Positions 17,157-27,204 of a DNA stretch of 64,000 nt are shown here, in pieces. Both the position numbers and the translations under genes were made by a program. The stretch is taken from NCBI GenBank assembly GCA_963786495.1, contig CAWAZL010000004.1, positions 124,001-188,000 of the forward strand. Direction: 5' to 3'. The stretch is from JALZKA01 sp963786495 (GTDB lineage Bacteria > Actinomycetota > Thermoleophilia > Solirubrobacterales > 70-9). How positions within the stretch are numbered: position 1 is the stretch's first letter; every line of letters begins with the position of its first letter. The notes beneath the pieces are model-generated. The model searched no databases, was not told the origin of the DNA, and saw only the letters and a program-made list of their open reading frames with translations.

Positions 17157-17649
17157 ATGGCTGACGACAAGCGCTCCGACGACGAGGACGACTTCGAGTG
17201 GGAAGATGAAGGCACCGAGGCCGGCGGATGGGAGCGAAAGCCGTCCGACGAGGAGGACCGTCGCCACGACGATGGCTCGGAGCCGCTCGCCGAGCCCTCC
17301 GACGAGGACGACGACGATCTGGCCGAACAGGAGGCCGGCGAATCAGCGCGGGGGACGACGAAGGCTTCGACCGTCCCGACCCGCCGGACGAGGGGGCGCG
17401 GGGACTCCGGCGGACGCCTCGAGGAGCGGACCGAGCCGCTGCTGCGAGGGCTCGGAGTTCGGAACCCCCGGTGGGCCCCTTGCCGACCCGGTCCGTCGCT
17501 TGCGATCGGCGTCTTCGTCGTGGTGTGGTGCGCCGTCTTCTTCGGGATGTGGGCGCTCATGGGCGGGATCGGGCATCCTGCTCGGGATCATCCTCGGCAC
17601 CGCCGCCGGATTCGGCGCGGTGAGGTTCGTAGCCGGCAACGTCGCCTAG
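17157..17649 (+). CDS. Hypothetical acidic protein with C-terminal membrane helices, frameshifted
   Basis: The first 60 residues are strongly acidic and low-complexity (DDEDDFEWEDEG and similar). After frame correction near 17345, 17440 and 17565, the last 55 residues form two membrane segments (LAIGVFVVVWCAVFFGMWAL and GILLGIILGTAAGFGAVRF). I do not recognise the family. An acidic cytoplasmic tail with a membrane anchor is all that can be said. It is convergent with the molybdopterin oxidoreductase gene, 6 bp away. Confidence 0.5.
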
Positions 17650-17655
17650 CCGGAG

Positions 17656-19823
17656 CTAGGCGGCTTCGAGCCGGACCGGGACGGAGTTGAAGGCGGCGTT
17701 GCCCGTCAGGGCGTCGAGGACGGACGGGTCGGTGATGTCGTTGACGCTCGCGCCGGGCAGCGACGCGGCGTGCGTCCAGCCGACGCCCTCGCGGGAGCCG
17801 TGGCCGAAGCCGTGGGGGACGGAGACGACGCCCGGGCGCATCTCGTCGGAGACCTGGAGCGCGACCTCGATGGCGCCGACCCGGGAGACGACCCTGACGG
17901 TCGAGCCGTCGGCCAGGCCGCGGGCGGCGGCGTCCTCGGGATGCAGCAGCGCGGTGCAGCGGTCCTTGCCCTTGGTGAGGCGCTTGGAGTTGTGCATCCA
18001 GGAGTTGTTCGAGTGCGCAGGATGCGGCGGCCGATCAGCGTGAGGTCGAAGCCCTCGGTGCGCGGCGGCCTCGCGCTCGGCGGCGATCGCCTCGAGCTCG
18101 CCGGCCGCCTCGACGAACGACGGCGGCGCGAGCTGCGACCTGCTTGCCCGGCGACATCAGCGCGCCCGGCAGCCGCGGCTGCAGCGGGCCGAGGTCGATG
18201 CCGTGCTTGGCGCGCTTGAGCTTCCACAGCGTGAGGCCGCTGCAGCGGGCCGCGGCGGAGGACGCCGTAGGGGCCGGCGGCGAGCGCGGCCTCGACCATC
18301 ACGGCGGGCGACGCCAGCGCGGGACGCGAGCCGAAGCCCGCGGCCCTTCGATGCCGCGGCCGAGGCGCCTGGTGAGGCCGTTGAGGATCTGCCAGTCCTC
18401 CTTGCCGCCGGCGCGCGTCGGGACCGCCGCGCGGGCTGAAGCGGACGTGGTTGCGGACGCTGACGAGCGGCATGCACGACGTCGCACTCGTCGCGCTCGA
18501 GCGCCGAGACGGGCGGCAGGATGACGTCGGCGTGGCGGGATCGTCTCGGTCACGTACTGGTCGATCGACACCATGAACTCGAGGTCGCCGAGCGCGGCGT
18601 CGAGCTTGGCGCCGCCGGGCGCCGACAGCACCGGGTTGCCGGCGAAGCACCAGCAGCCCGCGGACCTGGCCCTTGCCGGGCGTGGTGATCTCGTCGGCGA
18701 GGCCGGCGATCGGCACCTCGCCGTTCATCTCGGGCAGCCCGCTGACGCGCTGCGTCCAGCGCCCGAAGCCGTCGGGCCCGCCGCGGCCCGGCGAGCTTGA
18801 GCGCCGGGCGGAGGTCGAGGAACGGCTCGCGGGAACATCGCGCCGCCGCGGCGGTCGAGGTTGCCGGTGACCGCGTTGAGGACGTTGATGAGCCAGTGGA
18901 TGAGCGTGCCCGTGCGCTGCTGGCAGACGCCGACGCGGCCGTAGGCGACCGCGCTGTCGGCGCCCGCGAAGTCGCGCGCGAGCGTCTCGATGCGTCCGGC
19001 TCGACGCCCGCGTGCGCGCGCGGCGCGCTCCGGCGTCCAGTCGGCGACGACCGCCGCGACCTCGTCGGCGCCGACGCAGTACGCCGGGACGTCCGTCAGC
19101 CCCTCGGCGAAGATCACGTGGAGCATCCCGAGCAGCAGGAAGGCGTCGCCGCCCGGGCGGACCGCGACGTGCTCGCGACGCGCTCTTGGCGGTCTCGGTG
19201 CGCCGCGGGTCCACGACGACCACGGTCCCGCCGCGCTCGACGATGTCGCGCAGCCGGTGCCGCGCGCCCGGCGCGCGTCATCAGCGAGCCGTTGGAGACG
19301 CACGGGTTGGCGCCGAGCACGAGCATGAAGTCCGTCCGGTCGAGGTCGGGGATCGGGAACATCGCCGAGGTTCCCGAACATCTCGGCGGAGGTGCGGTGC
19401 TGGGGCAGCTGGTCGGTCGAGCGTCGCCGAATGGTGGTTGCGGCGTCCGATCGTCTCGCGCAGCGGGATCGTCGCCAGCAGCGACCACGAGTGCGCGCTC
19501 GGGTTGCCGATGTAGGTGGCGACGGCAGTCGGTCGCCGTCGCGGTCGAGCACCGTGCGCAGCCCGTCGGCGGCGAGGTCGAGCGCCTCGTCCCACTCCAT
19601 CTCGACCCACCCGTCGCCCTCGCGGCGGACCGGCTTCGTCAGCCGGTCGGGGTCCGTGTAGAGGTCGGCCAGCGCCGCCGCCTTCGGGCAGATGTAGCCC
19701 TTGGACTGTCGGGTCGTCGGGGTCGCCGGTGATGCGCAGCACCTCCGCGCCGTCGACCTCCACCGTGATGCCGCAGTGGGCCTCGCAGAGGTTGCACTGC
19801 CGGTGGACGGTCTTGGTCGCCAT
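17656..19823 (-). CDS. Molybdopterin oxidoreductase (formate dehydrogenase/nitrate reductase superfamily), more than 12 frameshifts
   Basis: About 720 residues when stitched. It starts at ATG 19823 with RQCNLCEAHCGITVEVDG and GYICPKAAAL, the N-terminal 4Fe-4S ligands. HHSATSTDQLPQ sits where formate dehydrogenase has Cys or Sec, then DRTDFMLVLGANPCVSNGS, VVVDPRRTETAK, and a molydop-binding C-terminus. The pattern fits the Rv0197-like branch of unknown substrate, so the formate dehydrogenase label is not safe. No electron-transfer subunit is adjacent. Only the C-terminal 113 residues (17656-17997) are intact. Base composition looks even more GC-rich than its neighbours. Confidence 0.72.
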
Positions 19824-19857
19824 CGAGTGCGAAGCTTCGCACAAGGGCGCGGGCCGG

Positions 19858-20626
19858 CTAGCCCCGCACCCGTTGCTCGCCCGGCGTAGACGTTGACCGA
19901 GCCGTTTCGAGCGAAGCCCGCGAGGGTCAGGCCACGATCCTGTGCGAGCTCGATCGCAAGGGAGCTGGGCGCCCCTACCCCGACCAGGATCGGCGCTCCG
20001 GCAACGCACGCCTTCTGGACCAGCTCGAACGAGAGGCGGCCGGAGACGCAAAGGACGCGGTCGCGGAGTGGGCAGAGCTCCCTCGCGAGCGCCCAGCCGA
20101 TCACCTTGTCCATCGCGTTGTGGCGGCCGACGTCCTCGCGGACGCAGACCACCTCGCCCCACGGGTCGAAGAGGCCGGTGGCGTGGAGGCCGCCGGTGCG
20201 CTCGAACCCGGGCTGGCGCAGGCGGTCGGGAAGGACCGCGAGGAGATCGCGCTCGACCTCGGGCCGTCGGCCAGGGGCGCCGAGAGCACCTCGACCTGCT
20301 CGATCGCGCCCTTGCCGCAGACGCCGCACGACGACGTCGTGTAGAAGCTGCGGGTGCCCGGGTCGCGAAGAAGCGGGCCGGCCACCTCGACGACGTTGCC
20401 CGCCAGGTCGTCGCGTCATCCCCGCGTCGTGCGGCCGGTCGATGAGTCCCTCGCCGTAGAGAAAGCCCAGCGCGAGCTCCTCGTCGTCGCCGGGAGTCCG
20501 CATCGTGATCGCCAGCGGCTGGCCATCCACGCGGATCTCGAGCGGCTCCTCGACCGCGACGAAGTCCTCGACGCCGTCACGCTCGATCCGCGCCAGGCTC
20601 TTCGGGTCGGGAGACTCCGTCGACAC
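19858..20626 (-). CDS. fdhD: FdhD, sulfurtransferase for molybdenum enzymes, frameshifted
   Basis: About 255 residues. CGVCGKGAIEQ is the cysteine loop that carries persulfide from IscS-type desulfurases to the molybdenum centre of formate dehydrogenases. DVGRHNAMDKVIGWAL and VSGRLSFELVQKACVAGAPI are signature segments. The start is GTG at 20626, only 18 bp from the divergent fdhF-like ATG. Restoring one base near 19875 gives the family-like ending NVYAGEQRVRG with a stop at 19858-19860. Several frame jumps lie between 20250 and 20430. Position suggests it serves one or both flanking molybdoenzymes. Confidence 0.84.
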
Positions 20627-20644
20627 GCTTGCGAAGATAGACCC

Positions 20645-22900
20645 ATGGCGGAGAGCGACGGATTGCGCAAGCCGACGAAGAGGCCGACGCCCTCGAACTG
20701 GGCGTCGCTGCAAGCCGTTCGGCATCGGCGAGCAGCGCCCGAACAACTTCGCCGAGGTGTTCCGCGCGGGGTGGGAGAACCGCGACCAGGCGTCGCTATG
20801 CGAAGCGGATCCTCTCCGACGGGCGTGTGCGACGGGTGCGCGCTCGGGACGAAGGGCCTTCACGACTGGACGCTCGACGGCATCCACCTCTGCAACATCC
20901 GCCTGCGCCTGCTGCGCCTGAACACGATGGGGCCGCTCGACGACCTCCCTTCTCGCGGACGTCTCGGCGCTGGAGCGGATGCGCGGCGACGAGCTCCGCC
21001 GCCTGGGGCGCATCCCGCACCCGATGCTCCGGCGGGCCGGCGAGCCGGGCTTCAAGCGGATCGGCTGGGACGAGGCGCTCGATCTGGCAGCGGATCGCAT
21101 CCGCGACGGCGGGAGCCGGGCGCACGGGCTTCTACCTCACCTCACGCGGGATGCCGAACGAGTCCTACTACGCCGCGCAGAAGGCGGCGCGCGCGATCGG
21201 CACGAACTCGATCGACAATGCGGCGCGCGTTTGCCACTCGCCTTCGACCTTCGGCCTCAAGGAGGCGCTCGGCGTGGCAGCGTCGACCTGCTCGTACTCG
21301 GACTGGATCGGGACCGACCTGATCGTCTTCATCGGCTCGAACGTCGCCAACAACCAGCCCGTGACCACGAAGTACCTCCACCAGGCGAAGAAGGCGGGCA
21401 CGCGCGTCGCCGTCCTGAACCCGCTGCGCGAGCCCGGGATGGAGCGCTACTGGATCCCTTCGAAACGCCGAGTCCGCGCTGTTCGGCACGAAGATCGCCG
21501 ACGACTTCTTCGCGCTCAACATCGGCGGGGACGTCGCCTACCTGACCGGCGTCCTGCAGGCACCTGATCGAGCACGGCTGGGTGGACGAGGAATTCGTCG
21601 CCGCGCACACCGAGGGCTACGACGAGCTCCGCGGCGCGGTTCTGGACTCTGACTGGGAAGAGCTTGCGCTGTCCGCCGGCGCCACCCGAGGGGAGATGCT
21701 CCGCCTGGCGCACCTCATCGGCGACTCGAAGCGCGGGATTCTCGTGTGGAGCATGGGGGTGACCCAGCACGCGGGCGGCGAGGACGGCGTGCGGGCGATC
21801 GTGAACCTGGCGCTGGCGCGCGGCTGGGTCGGCAAGGCGGGCTGCGGCCTGATGCCCATCCGCGGCCACTCGGGAGTGCAGGGCGGTGCCGAGATGGGTT
21901 GCTACTCGACGGCGCTTCCGGGCGGCGCTGCCCGTGGACGAGGACAACGCGCGCCGGTTCTCGGATCTGTGGGGCTTCGAGGTGCCGACCGAGCCGGGCC
22001 TAAAGGCGCCCGAGATGCTGGACGCCGCGCATCGCGGCGAGCTGGATGTCTTGTTCTCCTCGGGCGGGAACTTCCTGGACGTCCTGCCTGATCCGGCCCG
22101 CGTCCGCGAGTCGCTCGAGCGCACGCCACTTCGGATCCACATGGACATCGTCGTCTCGAGCCAGATGCTTGCCGAGCCGGGGGAGGCCGTGCTGATCCTC
22201 CCGGCGGCGACGCGCTACGAGATCCCCGGCGGCGTGACCGAGACGTCGACGGAGCGGCGCGTGATCCTGAGTCCCGAGATCCCGGGGCCACGAATCGCCG
22301 AGGCGCGGCCCGAGTGGCACGTGCTGCTGGACCTTGCCGCTCGCGTGCGCCCGGAGCTTGCCGGCGCGCTGCATGTCTCTGGCACTCCCGAGCTCCGCGC
22401 GGAGATCGCCGAGGCGGTCCCGCTCTACGCGCCTATCGCCGGCCTGCGCGAGGGAGGCGACTCGTTCCAGTACGGCGGCGCGCCACTACCCGGACGGCTC
22501 GAACTTCCCGACCGAGGACGGGCGTGCGCACTTCGCCATGGTCAAGCCGCCCGCGCCGCGCGCGGAGAACGTTGACGGTTCGCTGCTTCTCTCGACCCGC
22601 CGTGGCAAGCAGTTCAACTCGATCGTCCAGGAGTCGAAGGATGCGCTAACCGGCGCGACGCGCGAGGCTGTGATGATCTCGGCCGCCGATGCCGATCGGC
22701 TTGAGGTCGTCGCAGGCCAGGAGGTGCTGCTTCGCAGCGAAACGGGCGAGCTTCACTGCCGTGTCCATGTGGCGCCGATCGCGCCGGGGAATGCCCAGGT
22801 CCACTGGCCTGAGGGGAACGTGCTGATCGCCGATGAGGTCCGCTCGGCTGAGGCTGGGATTCCCGACTACAACACGCGAGTCACGATCGAGGCCGTTTGA
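20645..22900 (+). CDS. FdhF/YdeP-family molybdopterin oxidoreductase, about nine frameshifts
   Basis: About 750 residues when stitched, matching the FdhF/YdeP branch of the formate-dehydrogenase-like alpha subunits. GVCDGCALGTKGLHDWTLDG gives the reduced N-terminal cysteine motif, then FYLTSRGMPNESYYAAQK, FIGSNVANNQPVTTKYL, IRGHSGVQGGAEMG and a C-terminal molydop-binding domain (GKQFNSIVQESKDALTG). YdeP-type proteins lack a full Fe-S ligand set, and their physiological reaction is uncertain. Frame jumps occur near 20705, 20795, 20822, 20950, 21115, 21460, 21560, 21915 and 22485; from 22500 on it reads cleanly. The 3' end overlaps mobA by 20 nt. Confidence 0.82.
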
Positions 22901-23447
22901 GTAGGTCTTCCGCTCGCGCCAGGTCGTCGGGGGTGTTCACATTGAACGTCTCTCGGTCGATGGCCTCGATCCAATCGGGGTCCAGTTCCTCGAGGGCTGT
23001 GGTTGCGGAGTCGCCGTTCTCGATTGCCAACTCCAAATCGCCGAGGTCGTCGTGGCTGTAGAAGGCGATCAGGGGGTGGACGCGGCCACCTGATCTGACG
23101 CCGGTCGTGCTGGTTGCGCTGGCCAGAACCCGCAGGAGCATCGGCGAAACGAGGGGCGCGTCGCAGGGGAGGACCAGGGCTCCTCGGGCTCCGGCATGGT
23201 GAAGCGCCGCGACGACGCCGGCGATGGGGTGGCGGGGTTCGTCGGGCTCTGTGACGATCGGGATCTCGAGGGCCGGGAGCTGGCTATCCGCCTTGGCGAC
23301 GACAACCGGCGCGAATCCGGCCTGGGCCAGAGCCTCCAGTGGATAACTGATTAGCGGGCGGCCCGCCAGCTCCGCCGTCGCCTTTGCCCCGCCAAGGCGG
23401 GTCGCGGCACCGCCGGCCAGAACCGCACCCAGGGGAGCAAGCGTCAT
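22881..23447 (-). CDS. mobA: MobA-like molybdenum cofactor nucleotidyltransferase
   Basis: 188 residues, usual for MobA. GAVLAGGAATRLGGAKATAE is the nucleotidyltransferase signature (LAGGxxxRxGxxK) and VLPCDAPLVSP holds the metal-binding Asp. The enzyme adds GMP (or CMP in related proteins) to molybdopterin to make the dinucleotide cofactor that the two oxidoreductases beside it would need. The ATG at 23447 is chosen because the signature starts 9 residues later. It overlaps the convergent fdhF-like gene by 20 nt and is divergent from moeA across 39 bp. Confidence 0.86.
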   Translation of the reverse strand: MTLAPLGAVLAGGAATRLGGAKATAELAGRPLISYPLEALAQAGFAPVVVAKADSQLPALEIPIVTEPDEPRHPIAGVVAALHHAGARGALVLPCDAPLVSPMLLRVLASATSTTGVRSGGRVHPLIAFYSHDDLGDLELAIENGDSATTALEELDPDWIEAIDRETFNVNTPDDLARAEDLLKRPRS

Positions 23448-23486
23448 GCCGGGACTTTGACACGCGGCGAGGTTAGGCTCGCGTGC

Positions 23487-24729
23487 GTGGCTCCATTGCT
23501 CCCAGTTGCCGATGCGCGGGCCGCCGTCTTGGCCGAGGTCGCCGGCCCGCTCCGGGCCGAGCGGGTGTCGCTCGACGACGCGCTCGGGCGGGTGCTTGCC
23601 GTAGATGCACGTTTCGTCCGAAGACGTGCCCGGGTGGGACAACTCGGCCATGGACGGCTACGCCGTCCGGGCCGTCGACACCGGTGACGCGAGCGCCGAT
23701 GCGCCCGCGACGCTTCGGTTGGCCGGCGAGTCCCGCGCCGGCGCCCCCGCGGAGGCGACCCTTGGCGCCGGGGAGGCCTTCGTCATCTCAACGGGCGCCG
23801 TGGTGCCGGACGGTGCTGACGCCGTCGTGCGGGTCGAGGACACGGTTGCTTCAGGCGGTGAGGTCTCGATCAACGTCGAAGTCGAGCCAGGCCGCGACAT
23901 CCGCCGCGCCGGCGAGGACATTCGCTCAGGTGACACGGTGCTTCGGGCCGGCGCGGTCCTGGGCTCCGCCGAGCTGGGCGTCCTGGCGTCGATCGGGATC
24001 GCCGAGCCTGAGTGCGCGCGCAGGCCGACCGTTGCGATCGTCTCGACAGGCGACGAGCTTCTTGCGCCCTCAGAGCCGATGCGCTCGGGCGGAGTCCGCA
24101 ACTCGAACGCCTTTACGCTGCCCGCGCTTGCGCGGCTCGCCGGTGCGGACGTCGTAAGCGTTGAGCGCTGTGCCGACGATCTGGAGGCGACACGTGAGGC
24201 GGCGGCGCGAGCGACGCAGGCCGACGTCGCCATCTTCTGCGGCGGCGTGTCCGTTGGTGACCACGACCACGTCAAGGAGGCGTTCGCGGCCGCGAACGTC
24301 GCCGAGCGGTTCTGGGGCGTCGCGCTACGGCCCGGCAAGCCGACGTGGTTTGGCAGCCACGAGCGCGGCCTCGCGTTCGGTCTTCCAGGGAACCCCGTCT
24401 CAGCGGTCGTGACCTTCATCCTGTTCGTGCGGCCCGCGCTGCGGGCGCTTCAGGGAGCAACATCGGATCTCGACGTCGTGGAGGTCGTGCTCGCGGACGA
24501 TGTCCCGCGAATGGAGCGCCGCGACCAGGCTGTCCGCTGTGGTCTCAGCGCCACGGCCGGGGGCTGGCTGGCAACTCCGACAGGCCCGCAGGGTTCCCAC
24601 GTACTTACCTCGATGCTCGGCGCCGACGCCCTCACGGTCGTGGAGGCAGGAACCGAACCGGCGCCTGCCGGGAGCAGGGTCGAGGCCGAGCTCCTGCGCG
24701 TACCCTCAGGAATCAATGAGCAGCTTTAG
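23487..24729 (+). CDS. moeA: MoeA, molybdopterin molybdenumtransferase, one frameshift
   Basis: About 413 residues. It inserts molybdate into adenylylated molybdopterin. VPGWDNSAMDGYAVRA is the MoeA N-terminal signature, IVSTGDELLAP and FCGGVSVGDHDHVKEAF belong to the molybdopterin-binding domain, and GLPGNPVSAVVTF is the following conserved loop. The start is GTG at 23487. One extra base near 23605 splits the first 40 residues from the rest. From there rightward the molybdenum island reads without further indels. It is followed by moaX, moaC and mogA on the same strand. Confidence 0.9.
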
Positions 24730-24761
24730 CTGCGAAAGCAGCGTGTGCCGGTAGTGGTGTC

Positions 24762-25418
24762 GTGAAGGTCACAGTCCGTCTTTTCGCGATGCTGCGCGAG
24801 CGCGCCGGCTCGGACTCGGTCGAGATCGAGCTGGCAGAGAGCGCGACCGTTGCCGACGCGATCGCCGCGCTTGGGCAAGACCCGCAGGTCGGTGACCTGG
24901 CCGCGAAGCTGCCGCTCCGGATCGCCGTGAACCGCGAGTACGCCGCCGCGGACGCGACGATCAAGCCCGGTGATGAGCTCGCGGCGATCCCGCCGGTCTC
25001 CGGAGGGGATGGGCGGGTTCGGGGCGCGCGGGTCACCTCCGAGCCGCTCGACCAGGCGCAGGTCACAGGGCTCGTCTCCGATCCCGGCGCCGGCGCCGTC
25101 GTCACCTTTCAGGGGATGACGCGGGACGTCGAAAAGCTCACCTACGAGGCCTATGCGGAAATGGCCGAGCCGCGCATCGCGGAGATCCTGGGTGAGTGCG
25201 CTGAGGCCAACGACCTGACGGCGATTGCCGCTGCGCACCGCATCGGCGACGTGCCGCTGTCCGAACCGAGTGTGGTCGTCGCGGCATCAGCTGCCCACCG
25301 TGGCGAAGCCTTCGCGGGAGCGCGCCAGGCAATCGACCGGATCAAGGCCGAAGCGCCGATCTGGAAGAAGGAAGTGACTGCGGACTCGGAGACCTGGGTG
25401 GAAGGAACGGTGCCATGA
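24762..25418 (+). CDS. moaX: MoaX: fused MoaD-MoaE, both subunits of molybdopterin synthase
   Basis: 218 residues. Residues 1-82 are a ubiquitin-fold MoaD (KVTVRLFAMLRERAG) ending in PPVSGG with the terminal Gly-Gly at 81-82. Normally this tail is free so it can be adenylated and thiocarboxylated. It continues directly into MoaE (GAVVTFQGMTRD, AAHRIGDVPLSE, IWKKEV with the active-site lysines). Mycobacterium tuberculosis MoaX is the known precedent and is cleaved after the Gly-Gly. The GTG start at 24762 lies 32 nt after moeA and the stop overlaps moaC (ATGA). Confidence 0.92.
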   Translation: MKVTVRLFAMLRERAGSDSVEIELAESATVADAIAALGQDPQVGDLAAKLPLRIAVNREYAAADATIKPGDELAAIPPVSGGDGRVRGARVTSEPLDQAQVTGLVSDPGAGAVVTFQGMTRDVEKLTYEAYAEMAEPRIAEILGECAEANDLTAIAAAHRIGDVPLSEPSVVVAASAAHRGEAFAGARQAIDRIKAEAPIWKKEVTADSETWVEGTVP

Positions 25419-25936
25419 AGAAGCCGGGGATGGGGATGGGCGACGAGCCGGGCCTCACGCACATCGACGAGGACGGATCGGCGCGGATGGTCGACGTCGG
25501 CGACAAGGAGGCGACCGTGCGCGTCGCCGTCGCAGAGTCACGCGTGGCGATGAGCCCCGAGACCGCCGCGGCGGTCGCGCGCGGCGACGCGCCCAAGGGA
25601 GACGTCATCGGAACCGCGCGCCTGGCCGGGATCCAGGCCGCAAAGAGGACCTTCGAGCTCATCCCGCTCGCTCACCCGCTGGCCCTGAACTACGTCGACG
25701 TCACCGTCCACGTCGACGTCGATGCTGGGTTCGTGACGCTGACGAGTGAGGCGCGGACGGTGGGGAGGACCGGCGTCGAGCTCGAAGCGATGACGGCGTG
25801 CTCGATCGCGGCGCTCACCGTCTACGACATGGTCAAGGGCATCGAGAAAGGCGTCGAGATCGAGTGCGTGCGGCTCATCTCCAAGGCGGGCGGGCGAAGC
25901 GGCGACTGGGTTCGGGGCACGCCGGCCGATGAGTGA
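25415..25936 (+). CDS. moaC: MoaC, cyclic pyranopterin monophosphate synthase
   Basis: 173 residues. GLTHIDEDGSARMVDVGDKE is the MoaC opening, LIPLAHPLALNYVDV the substrate-binding segment, and GVELEAMTACSIAALTVYDM the dimer/active-site helix, with a late Lys/Gly segment ISKAGGRSGDW. It converts the MoaA product into cyclic pyranopterin monophosphate. Start and stop overlap moaX and mogA respectively, so the three are coupled. Confidence 0.94.
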   Translation: MKKPGMGMGDEPGLTHIDEDGSARMVDVGDKEATVRVAVAESRVAMSPETAAAVARGDAPKGDVIGTARLAGIQAAKRTFELIPLAHPLALNYVDVTVHVDVDAGFVTLTSEARTVGRTGVELEAMTACSIAALTVYDMVKGIEKGVEIECVRLISKAGGRSGDWVRGTPADE

Positions 25937-26414
25937 CGCACCGTTTCGTGCCGCGGTCCTGGCCGTCTCGACCTCGAAATCCGCGGGGGAAGGCGTGGAC
26001 GAGAGTGGGCCGAAGCTCGGCGCGCTTTTAGAGGGAGCGGGCTGCGAGCTCGTCGCCGTCGAGCTGATCCACGACGATCGCGAGCTGATTGCCGGGCGAC
26101 TTCGCTTCTATGCCGACGAGGAGGACTGCGACCTGGTCGCGACAACCGGCGGGACCGGGCTGTCCCTGGACGACGTCACGCCCGAGGCGACCCGCGACGT
26201 GATCGATCGCGAAGCACCGGGTATCGCTGAAGCGATGCGGCTGGCGTCGCGCGAGCATGTGCCGAAGCACTGGATGCTTTCCCGCGGCGTGGCGGGCAGC
26301 CGCGGCCGGACGCTGATCTTGAACTTCCCCGGCAACCCGAATGCGATCGTTGAAGCAGGAGCGGCGATCACTCCCTCCCTGGGACACGCACTCGGGTTGC
26401 TACGCCGGCAATAA
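25929..26414 (+). CDS. mog: MogA/MoaB-type molybdopterin adenylyltransferase
   Basis: 161 residues, a single MoCF domain. VATTGGTGLSLDDVTPEAT is the defining TGGTG and Asp motif, and LILNFPGNPNAIVEAG the C-terminal loop. It adenylylates molybdopterin ahead of metal insertion by MoeA. It overlaps the moaC end by 8 nt and the convergent membrane protein gene by 47 nt. MogA and MoaB cannot be told apart by eye. Confidence 0.9.
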   Translation: MSDAPFRAAVLAVSTSKSAGEGVDESGPKLGALLEGAGCELVAVELIHDDRELIAGRLRFYADEEDCDLVATTGGTGLSLDDVTPEATRDVIDREAPGIAEAMRLASREHVPKHWMLSRGVAGSRGRTLILNFPGNPNAIVEAGAAITPSLGHALGLLRRQ

Positions 26415-27198
26415 GCGCGACTAGAGCACCGGCGCCCGCCATCACGAGGCCGAGCGTCTCCAGGCCGCCGAAGACGGCGTCCCAGATTGCGCGCGCGGCT
26501 TCCTGGGCGGCATCGTCGTCCGGCTGGCGTGCTGCGATCTCGCGGCCGCCGATGTAGCCGGCGAAGACAGCGACGCCCGCGAGGGCCACGCCCATCGCAG
26601 CGCCGAAGATCGCCGTGCGGCGGTCGTTGGCAATGACGATGCCGCCGATCATGAGCAGGCCGCCCAGGATCGGCAGGACCAGCGAGAACCCGCTCAGGTC
26701 GTCGGCTCTGCGCGCGACGTCGACCAGTGCTTCAGCCGAGTCCGTGTTCACGATGACCAAGTCGACATCACGCTGGATCTGATCTGCCAGCTGGGGCGCG
26801 GTGTCCCGCAAAGCGTCCCCGATGGGGCCGCCGATGTCCTCGACCCTCACGCTTACGTCGTCTTCAAGATCGCCCAGAGCAGCCTCGTTCGCGATCACCA
26901 ATGCGGTCACGAGCGCGTCCCGGAACTCTTTGTTCTCGGTGACGACCGCAATGTTCTTGTTGACCGCCTTCTGCGCTTCAGCGCGGTCGACGCCGGCCTT
27001 CTCGAGCTCGTTCACGACAACGTCGGCGATCTCCTTCTGGGCGCCCTCGTCGTCGAGGACCTTGACCGCGCGCTCGGCGAAGGTCTGGGGGTCCAGGAGG
27101 TTCTGATCTGCGTAGCGGGCAAGGATGCCGCCGACCAGGGCGATGCCCCCCAAGACGATCAGGAAGATCGACGCGATCTGGCGCATCACCGGGCTCAT
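26368..27198 (-). CDS. Hypothetical integral membrane protein
   Basis: 276 residues. One N-terminal membrane helix (about 8-28) is followed by an extracytoplasmic or soluble helical region rich in Asp/Glu/Ala (about 35-165), then three helices (about 170-190, 195-220, 250-270). This layout is common among uncharacterised actinobacterial membrane proteins; I cannot name a function. It is 6 nt downstream of the metallophosphoesterase gene, probably the same transcript, and overlaps mogA by 47 nt at the 3' end. Confidence 0.72.
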   Translation of the reverse strand: MSPVMRQIASIFLIVLGGIALVGGILARYADQNLLDPQTFAERAVKVLDDEGAQKEIADVVVNELEKAGVDRAEAQKAVNKNIAVVTENKEFRDALVTALVIANEAALGDLEDDVSVRVEDIGGPIGDALRDTAPQLADQIQRDVDLVIVNTDSAEALVDVARRADDLSGFSLVLPILGGLLMIGGIVIANDRRTAIFGAAMGVALAGVAVFAGYIGGREIAARQPDDDAAQEAARAIWDAVFGGLETLGLVMAGAGALVALIAGVATRVRVPGRE

Positions 27199-27204
27199 CC
27201 TGAA

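Noticed and set aside
18725..21100. Apparent 791-codon minus-strand protein spanning the fdhF-like gene, fdhD and the oxidoreductase
   Set aside because: It strings together out-of-frame pieces; its real content is fdhD and part of the oxidoreductase joined by indels.
17656..22500. Selenocysteine (in-frame TGA) in the formate-dehydrogenase-like genes
   Set aside because: In-frame stops are explained by one-base indels; the Mo-ligand segments show no TGA at the Sec position and no SECIS hairpin was seen.
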